Shown here: positions 6,960 through 15,331 of the stretch, one piece after another
How the letters are laid out: each line of letters begins with the position of its first letter
How positions within the stretch are numbered: the stretch's first letter is position 1
NCBI GenBank assembly: GCA_045863575.1
Contig: BTUC01000036.1
Location: 1 to 26,568 of the forward strand
Reading direction: 5' to 3'
From: JAAXZI01 sp045863575
GTDB taxonomy: Bacteria > Planctomycetota > Phycisphaerae > UBA1845 > PWPN01
DNA length: 26,568 nt
The notes under the pieces: model-generated
Databases searched by the model: none
What the model was told of the DNA's origin: nothing
Seen by the model: the letters and a program-made list of their open reading frames with translations, nothing else
Position numbers and translations under genes: made by a program

Positions 6960-9167
6960 ATGGCGGCCGGCGCTACTGGCCTCGGGGGGTTTAACTTGCC
7001 TGGCACACACACCCGCTTCACGCGTATCTACCTCATACCTCTATGCTTGCTGACAGGCGCCGGACCGGCAGTCGCACGTGCCGAGGGATCAGCAGAACAA
7101 AGGCTGGTCGTCGCAGCCCAGACCGCGGGGGTCGAGCGCACGGGCGTGAGGATGCTTCTCGAAGCGCTCGCCGCCAGCGGCTCGAACTGGACCCTGGCGG
7201 AGGACACCGACGTCGCTCAAGCCTCGATCGTGGTCGGTACCGCGCAGTCTAACCGGTTCATCGCGGACCTGGCCCGAACCTGGGGACTGGCTGAACTGGG
7301 GGATGAGGGATTTGCCGCGGGTGCGATTCCGGGCGATGCCCAGGGGCGGTTTGCTATTGCGGGCGGAGGCGCGCGGGGCGTGCTGTACGGCTGCGCCGCA
7401 GTCGCCGAGCGTGTGCGGCGCGGTGACAAGCTGGCCGCGATCAAGCTTCGCGAGAAGCCCGCGCTGCGCGATCGCATCCTGTGGACCTGGAACGGACCGA
7501 AGCGTCAGGACGGGGGTTTCTTCAGCCTCGACGTCATGCGCGAGCCGGCGAAGCACGAACACTTCCGGGAACTTGGCCGATACCTGGCCTCGGCGCGCAT
7601 CAACGGGTTGGGCATATGGGCGGCATCCAACGCCCGTCCGGATACGCCGGATGCCGGCCTCGAGGTGCGCGAGGCGTACCGTCGATTCACCCGCTTCCTG
7701 CGCGAGGAGTATGGGATCGACACGTGGCTGTTCTGTATTTATGAGCTCGAACGGGGCGTGCCAGTTCCGATCACGGGCTGGCCCATCTGCCCGTTCGATG
7801 AGCGGGTGATCGCTCACTGGCGAGAGCGCGTTGAACGGCTGGTGCGCGAGACGCCGGATCTCCGCGGCATCATCATGGCCGGCGCGGGCGGCGATTGGAT
7901 TCGCGGCCCCTTCGAATGCGAGTGCCCGCGGTGCCGGAAGCACACCGACCGGGAGCTGCTGGTCGAAGCCATGCGGATGATCGGCGAGCCGTGGGCGGCC
8001 GCGGGTGGGCGCATCATCTGGAAGGCGGTCACCGACCGGCCGACCCTGGTCAAGAGCGAGGTCGAGCACTTCGCCAACCTCGATGGGGTCATGCCCGAGT
8101 ACGTCAGCATCGCGCACAAAACGTTCTACAAGGACTTCCGCCCACCGCACCCGTTGCAGCCGATCTTCTATGCGCACGAGGATGACCCCGGGCGAATGCG
8201 TCCTTACCTGCTGGAGTTTCAGCTCTATGGCGAGTACCGTGGGGGGACCGACTTCCCGTGCGTCATGATCGACCGATGGGCCCAGGTGGCCCCGCTGATG
8301 AGCCGTAAAGGGTACCAGGGGGCCATCGGTGTCTGCTCCTTCGCAGGGAAGGAGGCGTGGGATCATCCGCTGAACATGGCGAACTGGTACGCTTTCGGGC
8401 GATATGCCTGGGACCCGAACGCGTCGCCCGCAGACGTGTACCGGGGCTGGGCAGTGGAGACATTCGGCCCGGACGTAGCTGACCGCGTCATCAAGATTGC
8501 CCGCACCAGCTATCAGGCCTCCATGAAGCTCATGTTCTTCCGCGGGGTGATGATTCAGAATCACAGCAAGCTGCCGACGATCGACTACGAGTTGGAGAGC
8601 AGTCTGGTGGGTCCATGGCACGACATCCCCAAAGCTCCCGAAGGTCATTGGGGCCGCGCCCACGATGTCAGCATGTACCCGCCGGAAGTAGCTGAGTCCA
8701 TCCGGCAGGATCCGAGCCTGCTGCTGTGGGCTCATCGGGTGCCCATCACGCCCGAACTGTGCGACGAGGCCATTGCTCAGACGGCCGAAGCCCTCAAGCT
8801 GGTGAAACAGATGGCCGACGAATGGGCCGCATTGCCTCACGCAGGCTGGGAAGGTCTGCATGGGAGAGTAGCTGAGCAGTTTGGACGAAATATCGTCGAT
8901 GCTGAGGTCTGGCACGAGGACATCCGGCTGTACTTCGACTTCAAAGCGGGCCGGTTGACGCGGACGGAACTGAAAAGCAGGATTGACCGAATTCGCGAAA
9001 CCTACGATCCGCGGAAGGGCTCCGGGCTCATCCGGCGGACCTTCCAGAACTTCCTCGACGAGTGGATGCAGGTCTACGAAGGCAAAACGCAACGCCGCTC
9101 CATGGAAGGGAAGTTCTACAATCCCCGCGGCGAAGCGCTGCTGCCGGGATTTGCACCTGAACCCTAA
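6960..9167 (+). CDS. secreted GH67-like (alpha-glucuronidase-type) glycoside hydrolase
   Basis: A 735-aa secreted protein. Residues ~20-42 (RIYLIPLCLLTGAGPAVARA) are a signal peptide. Residues ~48-160 look like the GH20b/GH67 N-terminal accessory domain, ending in GGGARGVLYGCAAVAERV (135-152), a signature seen before catalytic barrels of GH67, GH20 and GH84. The barrel follows from PALRDRILWTWNG (167-179), with LASARINGLGIWAASN and a Cys cluster CECPRCRKH. Many aromatic and acidic residues line the strands (WYAFGRYAWDPNASP); I cannot place the catalytic pair. The C-terminal ~150 residues are helical. The start is unsure: ATG 6960 has no SD and puts 20 residues before the signal peptide. TTG 6996, preceded by GGGGGG with a 6-nt gap, would give a cleaner signal peptide. 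Expected job: release of uronic acid or related side groups from plant or algal polysaccharide. Substrate not assignable. Confidence 0.65.
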   Translation: MAAGATGLGGFNLPGTHTRFTRIYLIPLCLLTGAGPAVARAEGSAEQRLVVAAQTAGVERTGVRMLLEALAASGSNWTLAEDTDVAQASIVVGTAQSNRFIADLARTWGLAELGDEGFAAGAIPGDAQGRFAIAGGGARGVLYGCAAVAERVRRGDKLAAIKLREKPALRDRILWTWNGPKRQDGGFFSLDVMREPAKHEHFRELGRYLASARINGLGIWAASNARPDTPDAGLEVREAYRRFTRFLREEYGIDTWLFCIYELERGVPVPITGWPICPFDERVIAHWRERVERLVRETPDLRGIIMAGAGGDWIRGPFECECPRCRKHTDRELLVEAMRMIGEPWAAAGGRIIWKAVTDRPTLVKSEVEHFANLDGVMPEYVSIAHKTFYKDFRPPHPLQPIFYAHEDDPGRMRPYLLEFQLYGEYRGGTDFPCVMIDRWAQVAPLMSRKGYQGAIGVCSFAGKEAWDHPLNMANWYAFGRYAWDPNASPADVYRGWAVETFGPDVADRVIKIARTSYQASMKLMFFRGVMIQNHSKLPTIDYELESSLVGPWHDIPKAPEGHWGRAHDVSMYPPEVAESIRQDPSLLLWAHRVPITPELCDEAIAQTAEALKLVKQMADEWAALPHAGWEGLHGRVAEQFGRNIVDAEVWHEDIRLYFDFKAGRLTRTELKSRIDRIRETYDPRKGSGLIRRTFQNFLDEWMQVYEGKTQRRSMEGKFYNPRGEALLPGFAPEP

Positions 9168-9337
9168 ACCAGCTCAGCCGACAACGAGCTGTGCACCGAA
9201 AAACCCTTTCACATAGCAAACTTTTTCGCCCTGTTGCGTGTCTATCCTGACAGCAGTGGCCGCAGGCCGTGATGCCGGGCCGGGTTCCGGCAGCCGCGTC
9301 CAGCCTCCACCCCTGCTTTGCCCAAAGGAGTTGTATC

Positions 9338-9622
9338 ATGCTGACCCGACGCCCCTGGATTATCGGCAGCGCTTTTCTGGCCGCCCTGGCTTTCGGTACC
9401 GCCGCCCAGAAGGCCGAGGCGCGGCATCCGTACGGATACTCTCGGTCATACCCCTCGTATTCGTATCGATATAACCACTACCCAAGGTACCGCTACTATC
9501 CGCGGTACCAGTACTATCCGCGCTATCGGTACTATCAGCCGCCGCGATACGTGTACCCGCACTATCCTCATTACAGTCCCAACCGCGGTTGGGGCTTCGG
9601 GTTCTACTACAACGACTGGTGA
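9338..9622 (+). CDS. small secreted Tyr/Arg/Pro-rich protein
   Basis: A 94-aa protein of unknown function. A good signal peptide (RRPWIIGSAFLAALAFGTAAQKAEA) is followed by a mature part of ~64 residues in which about one third are Tyr. It contains three tandem hexapeptides YPRYRY, YPRYQY, YPRYRY (48-65), then YVYPHYPHYSP and a Gly-aromatic end GWGFGFYYNDW. ATG 9338 was chosen for the SD AAGGAG 7 nt upstream; the longer in-frame start at 9269 would bury the signal peptide. The composition suggests a low-complexity cell-surface or matrix protein able to make aromatic-cation contacts or dityrosine-type cross-links; that is inference. It stands alone between larger genes and ends ~95 nt before the convergent sulfatase. 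Confidence 0.75.
   Translation: MLTRRPWIIGSAFLAALAFGTAAQKAEARHPYGYSRSYPSYSYRYNHYPRYRYYPRYQYYPRYRYYQPPRYVYPHYPHYSPNRGWGFGFYYNDW
9479..9532 (+). repeat. 18-nt tandem repeat coding YPR-Y-(R/Q)-Y
   Basis: Three consecutive 18-nt units within the Tyr-rich gene. They encode YPRYRY, YPRYQY and YPRYRY with some synonymous differences (CCA/CCG, AGG/CGG/CGC, TAC/TAT). Confidence 0.85.
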
Positions 9623-9716
9623 GGCTGTTGACTGTACCTCCGGGCCAGGCTGAAAGCGGCGACTAGGCAGAGCGGACCGAGCAGACGGATCGGACGGATT
9701 CGGTCGAAGATGGACG

Positions 9717-11075
9717 CTACTCGTAATCGTACTTCACCAGCCATGGATCGCGGGTGTTCACCTGCCACTCTTTGAGGCGGGCCCGCAGGTCTTTCAGGAC
9801 GACCTGACCTGCCGGGTCCGCCGCGAGGTTATGCGTTTCGTGCGGGTCGCTGGCCAGGTCGTAGAGTTCCTCGCGCGGGCGGTGCAGGTAGGCCTCGACG
9901 GTTCGCCGGCCGTAGTGCGCATCGCCGCGCCGTAGCACCCCCTGCCAGGTTGTACTGGCCCACAGATCCGAAGCAAAGGGGAAGTCCAGCTTCCAGGCCA
10001 GGTTGAGGATGTATTTGTGCGTCCGCGTGCGGATCATGCGCATGGGGTAGTACATGGTGATTTCGTGGAAAGTGTGCGAGCCGTAGACGGCATCCCAGCC
10101 TTTCGGCTGCTCTTCATCGAGCACTCCCAGCAGCGACCGTCCGGCCACCTGTTTCGGCGGTTGGACGCCGGCCCATGTGTAAATCGTAGGAGCGATGTCC
10201 ACCCAACTGGCCATGGCGTCGCAGGCGACGGCTTGGCGCTTCTGAAGCGGTGAGCGGATCAGCAGGGGCAGGTGGATGCCCGGATCGTAGAGAGTGGTCT
10301 TGGCCCCGGGAAACGGAATGCCGTTGTCGCTGCAATAGATGACCAGCGTATCGCCGGCGTGGCCGGTCTCCTCTATGGCATCGAGCACTTTCCCGACACC
10401 TTGATCCATGCGGCTGACCGACTGAGCGTATTCGGCCAGTTCCGCGCGGGACTCGGGGCTGTCCGGCAGGAATGGCGGGACGCGCATCTGCTCGGGCCTG
10501 TACGTGACTTTCTCGATTCCCCGGTAGTTCTGCTCGTTGGCAAAGCTGGCGGGTCCCGCCCGGTGGGGATCGACGAATCCGACCAGAAGGAAGAACGGCC
10601 GATCGGACTTCTGGGCCATGAAGCCGCGGGCCGAGTCGGCCAATGCGGCCACGTCGCGCCCGCCGCCCTTCAGCCAGGTCTCGAACGGATAGGTGGCTAT
10701 GGGTTCAACGTGGTGCTTGCCGGCGATAGCGGTGCGATACCCGGCATCCTTGAGCATGGCCGGCAGCGTTTGCAGCTTCTCAAAAGACCGGAAGTGGTGT
10801 TCGCCGTGGGCGTGGCCATACTGACCGGTGGTGTGATTGTACATACCGCTCATGATCACCGAGCGCGACGCACTGCAACTGGCGACGGCCGCAAAGGCGG
10901 TCGTAAAACGCGTTCCCTGGCGGGCCAGGCGGTCCAACCCTGGCGTTTTGATCACCGAGTGGCCGTAGCAGCCGGCGTCCAGCCCGTGATCGTCGGCGAT
11001 CATGAGCACGACGTTGCGCGGACTCGCCGCCAGGGTCGCGGAGGCGACCAGGCAAAGGGACAGGAGATAACGCAT
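9717..11075 (-). CDS. secreted sulfatase (FGly-dependent, type I)
   Basis: A 452-aa sulfatase-family enzyme that hydrolyses sulfate esters, probably of sulfated glycans. A signal peptide MRYLLSLCLVASATLAA is followed by VVLMIADDHGLDAGCYG (metal-binding D28, D29) and the FGly motif C67-S-A-S-R71, which fits the (C/S)-x-(P/A)-x-R core but has Ala where Pro is common. Further hallmarks are AGYRTAIAGKHH (Lys/His of the active site), VIYCSDNGIPF (metal Asp/Asn), and the C-terminal ELYDLASDPHETHNLA segment of sulfatases. ATG 11075 was chosen over TTG 11090; SD GAGAGG lies 4 nt upstream. Activity needs a formylglycine-generating enzyme, which is not in this window. It is convergent with the Tyr-rich gene and sits 70 nt downstream of the zinc-ribbon gene on the same strand. 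Confidence 0.93.
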   Translation of the reverse strand: MRYLLSLCLVASATLAASPRNVVLMIADDHGLDAGCYGHSVIKTPGLDRLARQGTRFTTAFAAVASCSASRSVIMSGMYNHTTGQYGHAHGEHHFRSFEKLQTLPAMLKDAGYRTAIAGKHHVEPIATYPFETWLKGGGRDVAALADSARGFMAQKSDRPFFLLVGFVDPHRAGPASFANEQNYRGIEKVTYRPEQMRVPPFLPDSPESRAELAEYAQSVSRMDQGVGKVLDAIEETGHAGDTLVIYCSDNGIPFPGAKTTLYDPGIHLPLLIRSPLQKRQAVACDAMASWVDIAPTIYTWAGVQPPKQVAGRSLLGVLDEEQPKGWDAVYGSHTFHEITMYYPMRMIRTRTHKYILNLAWKLDFPFASDLWASTTWQGVLRRGDAHYGRRTVEAYLHRPREELYDLASDPHETHNLAADPAGQVVLKDLRARLKEWQVNTRDPWLVKYDYE

Positions 11076-11145
11076 GGGACCTCTCAGCAACCAAAAGCGG
11101 CACTATCTTCCCTCAGCTCACTTCCCGCCGGCCGTCTTCGGCAAC

Positions 11146-11523
11146 TCACCGTTGCATCAACGGCGCCAGTGCGTGCCGGACGCGTTCGGCCAGCGTCTTG
11201 CGCTTGAAGTCGACGAACTCGCCGGCATCCAGGTAGATGCCGTGACAAGTGGAGCACATCTCGTAGCGAATATGCGGCTGATCGGGGAAGACCATCCGGA
11301 TCAGCGGAGTGTGACATTTCGGGCACTTCACTTCCCGGATGGCGTCCTGCTGATGGCCGCGGGCCGGATCGCCCGTGTCCACCCGCTCGCTGCCGGGCAT
11401 GCCCTTGAGGTGCTCGTGCTCGCGCAGATCAAACCAGAGCCCCTCGCAGGCCGTGCAGCGATCGACCTGGATGTCCTCGAGCTTGATGGTTTCCATGTGG
11501 CCATTGCACTTTGGGCAATTCAT
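11146..11523 (-). CDS. double zinc-ribbon (zf-TFIIB type) protein
   Basis: A 125-aa protein with two CxxC...CxxC zinc ribbons. The first is C3/C6 and C23/C26 (CPKCNGHM...CTACEGLWFD); the second is C67/C70 and C90/C93 (CPKCHTPL...CSTCHGIYLDAGE). The Cys-x-x-Cys-x-G-x-W/Y-(F/L)-D-x-x-E pattern is characteristic of the bacterial zf-TFIIB family, whose biochemical role is unknown. The C-terminus is basic (DFKRKTLAERVRHAL). Start ATG 11523 has a strong SD (GGGAGG). It diverges from the PHP gene (62-nt spacer) and could be read through into the sulfatase gene. Confidence 0.88.
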   Translation of the reverse strand: MNCPKCNGHMETIKLEDIQVDRCTACEGLWFDLREHEHLKGMPGSERVDTGDPARGHQQDAIREVKCPKCHTPLIRMVFPDQPHIRYEMCSTCHGIYLDAGEFVDFKRKTLAERVRHALAPLMQR

Positions 11524-11585
11524 GAATGACCTCCCTTCGGCGCGTGTGTTGTTTATCGTATCGCATCCGAGCCTGGAGAGCTAGA

Positions 11586-12428
11586 ATGACGAGGCGCGGT
11601 GAGCTCAGAGCTGTGGATCAGGGTGTCAACATGCCAACGCAGGGAGAGGCCGGAAGGATCGACGTTCATACCCACTTGTTGCCGGGCGTGGACGACGGGT
11701 GTCAGTCAATGGGAGAATCGCTGGCCTGTGCCCGGGCGCTGGTGGAAGCCGGCTACACGCACGCGTTCTGCACGCCACACATCTGGCCGGGGTTTCCCAA
11801 CAACACCGGGCCGTTCATTGCCGCGCGGGTGCCGCAGTTGCAGGTAGCTCTGCAAGAAGCGGATATTCCCCTGACCGTGTTGCCGGGCGGGGAGATCAAT
11901 ATCCAGGCCATGTGGCCGATGATCGGCTACGTGCCCCCTGACGAAATCCCAACCTTCGGTCTGAACGGAAAATACGCGCTGGTCGACTTCTGGGCGGACA
12001 CCATTCCGGAGGAGTTCGAAGCCGGCGTCGAGTATCTCTGGTCGCTGGGTCTGGTGGTCATTCTGGCCCATCCGGAGCGGATCGGAGCGTTTCAGGCCCG
12101 GCCGGAGCTGGCTGGCGAGTGGGTGGGTCGCGGACTGCGGTTGCAGGGCAATCTTCAGTGCTTCGCCGACCCGCCGGGCTCCCGGGCACGCGAGCTGGCC
12201 GAACGCTACCTTCATGATGGGATATATTTCCTGCTCGGCTCCGACTGTCACCGCCTGGACTCCTTGCCGGTCCGGATCGAAGGTCTGCGTCTGGTGACGA
12301 AGCTGGCCGGCCCGGAGGTCGTGGCCCGACTGACCATGCAGAATCCGCGCACGCTGGTGGCGTTACCGGAAGCGGACCGACAGGCGCAACGTCCCGACCC
12401 TGGAACAACTTCGGGACGGTCGGTATAA
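11586..12428 (+). CDS. CpsB/YwqE-type PHP-domain phosphoesterase (putative tyrosine phosphatase)
   Basis: A 280-aa member of the PHP superfamily closest to CpsB/CapC/YwqE manganese-dependent protein-tyrosine phosphatases. The metal-site motifs are all present: DVHTHLLPGVDDG (H28, H30), FCTPHIWPG (H65), GGEI (E103), LAHPERIG (H162) and GSDCHRL (D220, H222). In polysaccharide loci such enzymes dephosphorylate bacterial tyrosine kinases that control capsule export. No kinase or polysaccharide genes are visible here, so an orphan or different substrate is possible. ATG 11586 was picked for its SD GGAGAG; ATG 11631 just before the PHP core is an alternative with a poorer SD. The last ~20 residues are a Pro/Gln-rich tail. 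It is followed 92 nt later by the radical SAM gene on the same strand. Confidence 0.82.
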   Translation: MTRRGELRAVDQGVNMPTQGEAGRIDVHTHLLPGVDDGCQSMGESLACARALVEAGYTHAFCTPHIWPGFPNNTGPFIAARVPQLQVALQEADIPLTVLPGGEINIQAMWPMIGYVPPDEIPTFGLNGKYALVDFWADTIPEEFEAGVEYLWSLGLVVILAHPERIGAFQARPELAGEWVGRGLRLQGNLQCFADPPGSRARELAERYLHDGIYFLLGSDCHRLDSLPVRIEGLRLVTKLAGPEVVARLTMQNPRTLVALPEADRQAQRPDPGTTSGRSV

Positions 12429-12520
12429 CTGCAAACGTCGAGGGGCGGGCACTCCGATCCCTGCGCCCGCGGGGGCGCGGTTTCCGCGAGCTTGCGATCG
12501 CGGTGAGGGACTGTGACGCC

Positions 12521-13993
12521 ATGAACATACTGCTGGTGTCTCCGGCGACTCCCGAAACGTTCTGGAGCTTCAAGCACGCGGTGCGCTTCGTATCGAAGAA
12601 GGCGGCTTTTCCGCCGCTGGGCCTGCTCACCGTGGGGGCCATGCTCCCGCGCGAGTGGAACCTCCAACTGGTGGATCTCAACGTCAGCCGGTTGAACGAC
12701 GCTCAGCTTGATTGGGCGGACTACGTGCTGGTTTCGGCCATGCTTGTGCATGCGGATTCGGTCCGGCAGGTCGTGAGCCGATGCCGGGCGCGGGGCCGTA
12801 CGGTGGTGGGCGGTGGACCGCTCTTTACCACCAGCGCGCAGCGGTTTCCCGAGGTCGAACACGTGGTGGCCGGCGAGGCCGAACCGGTCATGGCCGAACT
12901 GGTGGCGGATCTGGCCGCCGGCACGCTCAAGCCGCACTACCAGGCCGCTCAGCGCCCCGATGTCCGACTGACGCCTATACCGCGCTGGGACCTGATCGAC
13001 CTGCACAAGTACGTGACCATGCCGCTGCAATTCTCGCGCGGCTGCCCGTTCAACTGCGAGTTCTGCGACATCGTGGTGATGAACGGGCGCGTGCCGCGGG
13101 TGAAGGAGCCGGCGCAGATGATCGGCGAGATTGCCTCGCTGCTCGCCGCCGGCTGGCGCAGTTCGATCTTCATCGTCGACGACAACTTCATCGGCAACAA
13201 AGTGAAGGTCAAGGCGTTTTTACGTGAACTCATCGCCTGGAGCCGTCAGAATCATCTGCGTCTCGATTTCACTACCGAGGCTTCGCTCAACCTGGTGGAT
13301 GATCCCGAGCTGCTCGATCTGCTCGCCCAGGCCGGTTTTCGCAAGATCTTCATCGGGATCGAGACGCCGGAAGAGAGCAGCCTGCTGGAGTGCGCCAAGA
13401 TTCAGAACACCCAGCGGGATCTCGTGGCGGCCGTCAAGAGGATCCAGAATGCCGGCATCGAGGTGATGGGCGGTTTCATCGTCGGATTCGACGGCGACGG
13501 GCCGAACATCTTCGAGCGGCAGTTCCGGTTCATTCAAGAGGCCGGCATCGCAACGGCGATGGTCGGCTTGCTCACCGCCCTGCCGGGCACGCGGCTGTTT
13601 TCTCGGTTGTCCAGCGAAGGACGCATCCTCGAGCACAGCACGGGCAACAATCTCGATGGCATGCTCAACTTCGTTCCGCGGATCGACCGCGAACTGCTCA
13701 CCACCGGCTACAAAAGGTTGCTCAAGCACCTGTACACGCCCAAGGTCTATTATCGGCGGATCTTCACGTTTTTGAAGGAGTACCGGCCGCAGCGCCCCAG
13801 GCCCCGGTTGTCGCGCCAGGAGCTGGTGGCGTTTGCCCGATCTTTGTGGGTCATGGGCGTCTGGACGCGCGGTCGCCGCGAGTACTGGAAATTCCTGGTC
13901 AAGACGCTGGTGGTGCGCCCGAAGGCCTTCGCCGAGGCCGTGACGCTGGCCATCGTGGGCTATCACTTCCGCAAGGTGGCCGCCTCGCTTTAG
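12521..13993 (+). CDS. B12-binding domain radical SAM protein (DUF4070, HpnP-like)
   Basis: A 490-aa cobalamin-dependent radical SAM enzyme. The N-terminal Rossmann-like B12-binding domain (residues ~1-140) has the family opening NILLVSPATPETFWSFKHA and PPLGLLTVGAMLP (31-43), with VVGGGPLFTT (95-104). The radical SAM barrel starts at FSRGCPFNCEFC with C175, C179, C182 binding the 4Fe-4S cluster; FIVDDNFIGN, LDFTTEASLNL and IFIGIETPEES follow. The C-terminal ~110 residues (GYKRLLKHLYTPKVYYRRI...) match the DUF4070-type extension shared with the hopanoid C-2 methylase HpnP. A methylase or lipid-modifying role is possible, but this subfamily is large and mostly uncharacterised. ATG 12521 is preferred over GTG 12503. 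Its TAG stop is the first three bases of a palindromic repeat. Confidence 0.88.
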   Translation: MNILLVSPATPETFWSFKHAVRFVSKKAAFPPLGLLTVGAMLPREWNLQLVDLNVSRLNDAQLDWADYVLVSAMLVHADSVRQVVSRCRARGRTVVGGGPLFTTSAQRFPEVEHVVAGEAEPVMAELVADLAAGTLKPHYQAAQRPDVRLTPIPRWDLIDLHKYVTMPLQFSRGCPFNCEFCDIVVMNGRVPRVKEPAQMIGEIASLLAAGWRSSIFIVDDNFIGNKVKVKAFLRELIAWSRQNHLRLDFTTEASLNLVDDPELLDLLAQAGFRKIFIGIETPEESSLLECAKIQNTQRDLVAAVKRIQNAGIEVMGGFIVGFDGDGPNIFERQFRFIQEAGIATAMVGLLTALPGTRLFSRLSSEGRILEHSTGNNLDGMLNFVPRIDRELLTTGYKRLLKHLYTPKVYYRRIFTFLKEYRPQRPRPRLSRQELVAFARSLWVMGVWTRGRREYWKFLVKTLVVRPKAFAEAVTLAIVGYHFRKVAASL

Positions 13994-14020
13994 CGGCCGG
14001 CGCTCCAGGCCGGCCGCTAC
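13991..14020. repeat. palindromic intergenic repeat, copy 2 (overlaps the radical SAM stop)
   Basis: TAGCGGCCGGC (13991-14001), loop GCTCCAG minus one base, then GCCGGCCGCTA (14009-14019): a perfect 11-bp stem with a 7-nt loop. It matches 3017-3046 at 27 of 30 positions, and again the TAG is the upstream gene's stop codon. It separates convergent genes, so terminator function is plausible. Confidence 0.7.
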
Positions 14021-14078
14021 GGATTGGCAAACGGAAGAGCGGTCTTTCAGTGGCACACCGCGAGGCCAGCCGGTCCGC

Positions 14079-15155
14079 TCACTCGACGCTGCCGCCGCCC
14101 GCGGTCGGCTTCGAGCGCATCCGGCCATACCACATCGCGTTGCGAACCTCCTTGAAGGCGCTGGTGTTGATCTGGAACGAGTTGCCGTTCTTGTACGGCC
14201 CCAGGAAACCGTCCGGGGCATCACCCAGGCCGCCCGAATCGTGAATTGCGCTCACGTGGCCATCGGCGAAGAGCACGTTGGCATAGCCGGCCAGGTCACC
14301 GCCTCTGGTGTTATGCAGCGGCTGGATGTCGTTGAACTCGTGCCCCATTCGGCCGGGGTCACCGGTGACCGAGCTGTAGTCTACGGACATCCCGTCGGTG
14401 AAGGATTCCACCGTGTAATCGCCGGCATTGACCACGGTCTCATCAGCGAAGGCATTGATGGTATTGGCATAGGCAGTGGTCACGCTCGAGTCGCTGCTGT
14501 CGCCGGCGCGAGAGTCTCCCATGACCGCGATCCGGTCAGGGGTCACGGTGGAATCATTCAAGTGCTTGCCATTCAACGGACCATCGCCATCACCCGGGCA
14601 CTTGGAGGGATCGGAATTATCGCCGTTGGCCCCATAGCCGTCAGCGGCGGTCGGATCTCCACGTGAGAAGTGCCACGTAGTCGCGTAATTGCTGTTATAC
14701 CCGGTGGCCCAGAACTCGGCGGACTTCACGCCCGTCGGCATGATGGGCACGTCGTGCGGACGGTTCGGGTTGGCAGAGCCGGTGGAGGCGGCGCCGGTGT
14801 AATCGGCGACCTTTTCGTTGATCGTCCACCGATTGGTGGGACAGAGCATCTTGCCGGGTGAACCGACCTTGAGATGAATGACGTCGGCTACCCAGCCGAA
14901 CTTCCGCACGTCGCCGTCGCGGAGGTGATCGAACGCGCCGGAAGAACGCGAATGGATCTTATCCTGCGAACCATACATCTCGAAAGCGGTCCCGAAGGTC
15001 CGCAGATACGATGCGCAGCTCGCGGCCTTGGCTCCCTCGCGCGCCCGGGCCAGCGACGGCAGAAGGATAGCCATCAGCAGGGCGATGATGCCGACGACCA
15101 CCATCAACTCGATCAGTGTAAAAGCCTTTCGTCCGGTACGTGCGATGTGTTGCAT
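14079..15155 (-). CDS. prepilin-type (type II pseudopilin-like) protein
   Basis: A 358-aa protein with a class III signal. The positively charged start MQHIARTGRK is followed by A/FTLIELMVVVGIIALLMA (cleavage before F12, E16 at +5) and LLPSLARAREGAK, the long hydrophobic helix of type IV pilins and type II secretion pseudopilins. The C-terminal domain holds NVLFADGHVSAIHD, the DG-H motif of the planctomycete DUF1559/H-x-DG group, although the upstream His here is 17 residues before the Asp rather than ~10. Planctomycetes carry dozens of such proteins; they are usually exported surface proteins of unknown role. ATG 15155 has SD GGAGG 8 nt upstream; the longer frame to 15227 was rejected because the leader fits only this start. 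No pilus assembly genes are nearby. Confidence 0.88.
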   Translation of the reverse strand: MQHIARTGRKAFTLIELMVVVGIIALLMAILLPSLARAREGAKAASCASYLRTFGTAFEMYGSQDKIHSRSSGAFDHLRDGDVRKFGWVADVIHLKVGSPGKMLCPTNRWTINEKVADYTGAASTGSANPNRPHDVPIMPTGVKSAEFWATGYNSNYATTWHFSRGDPTAADGYGANGDNSDPSKCPGDGDGPLNGKHLNDSTVTPDRIAVMGDSRAGDSSDSSVTTAYANTINAFADETVVNAGDYTVESFTDGMSVDYSSVTGDPGRMGHEFNDIQPLHNTRGGDLAGYANVLFADGHVSAIHDSGGLGDAPDGFLGPYKNGNSFQINTSAFKEVRNAMWYGRMRSKPTAGGGSVE

Positions 15156-15331
15156 ACAATCAGCCTCCACAAGCAGGGAAAGAAAACGCTCACAGCGTCT
15201 GCCGGCGGACACGCGCAACGCCAGCACGCTGCGGAAGAAGTTAACCAGGCTCTGTTATGCGGATACGCTCGTGCGGTTTGATTTGGGTTAAAAGGGGAAT
15301 TGCATGTTTGGCCGAAGCTAAGATTTCCCGG

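Noticed and set aside
7089..9092. 667-aa open frame on the minus strand
   Set aside because: Antisense to the GH67-like gene; the plus frame has a signal peptide and domain motifs.
9623..9716. Possible terminator dyad GACCGA...TCGGTC and CGGAT direct repeats
   Set aside because: Only 6-bp arms with a wide spacing; within chance for this GC content.
10272..11207. 311-aa open frame on the plus strand
   Set aside because: Antisense to the sulfatase with its FGly and metal motifs.
13220..14224. 334-aa minus-strand frame
   Set aside because: Mirror of the radical SAM gene; no start signal or family.
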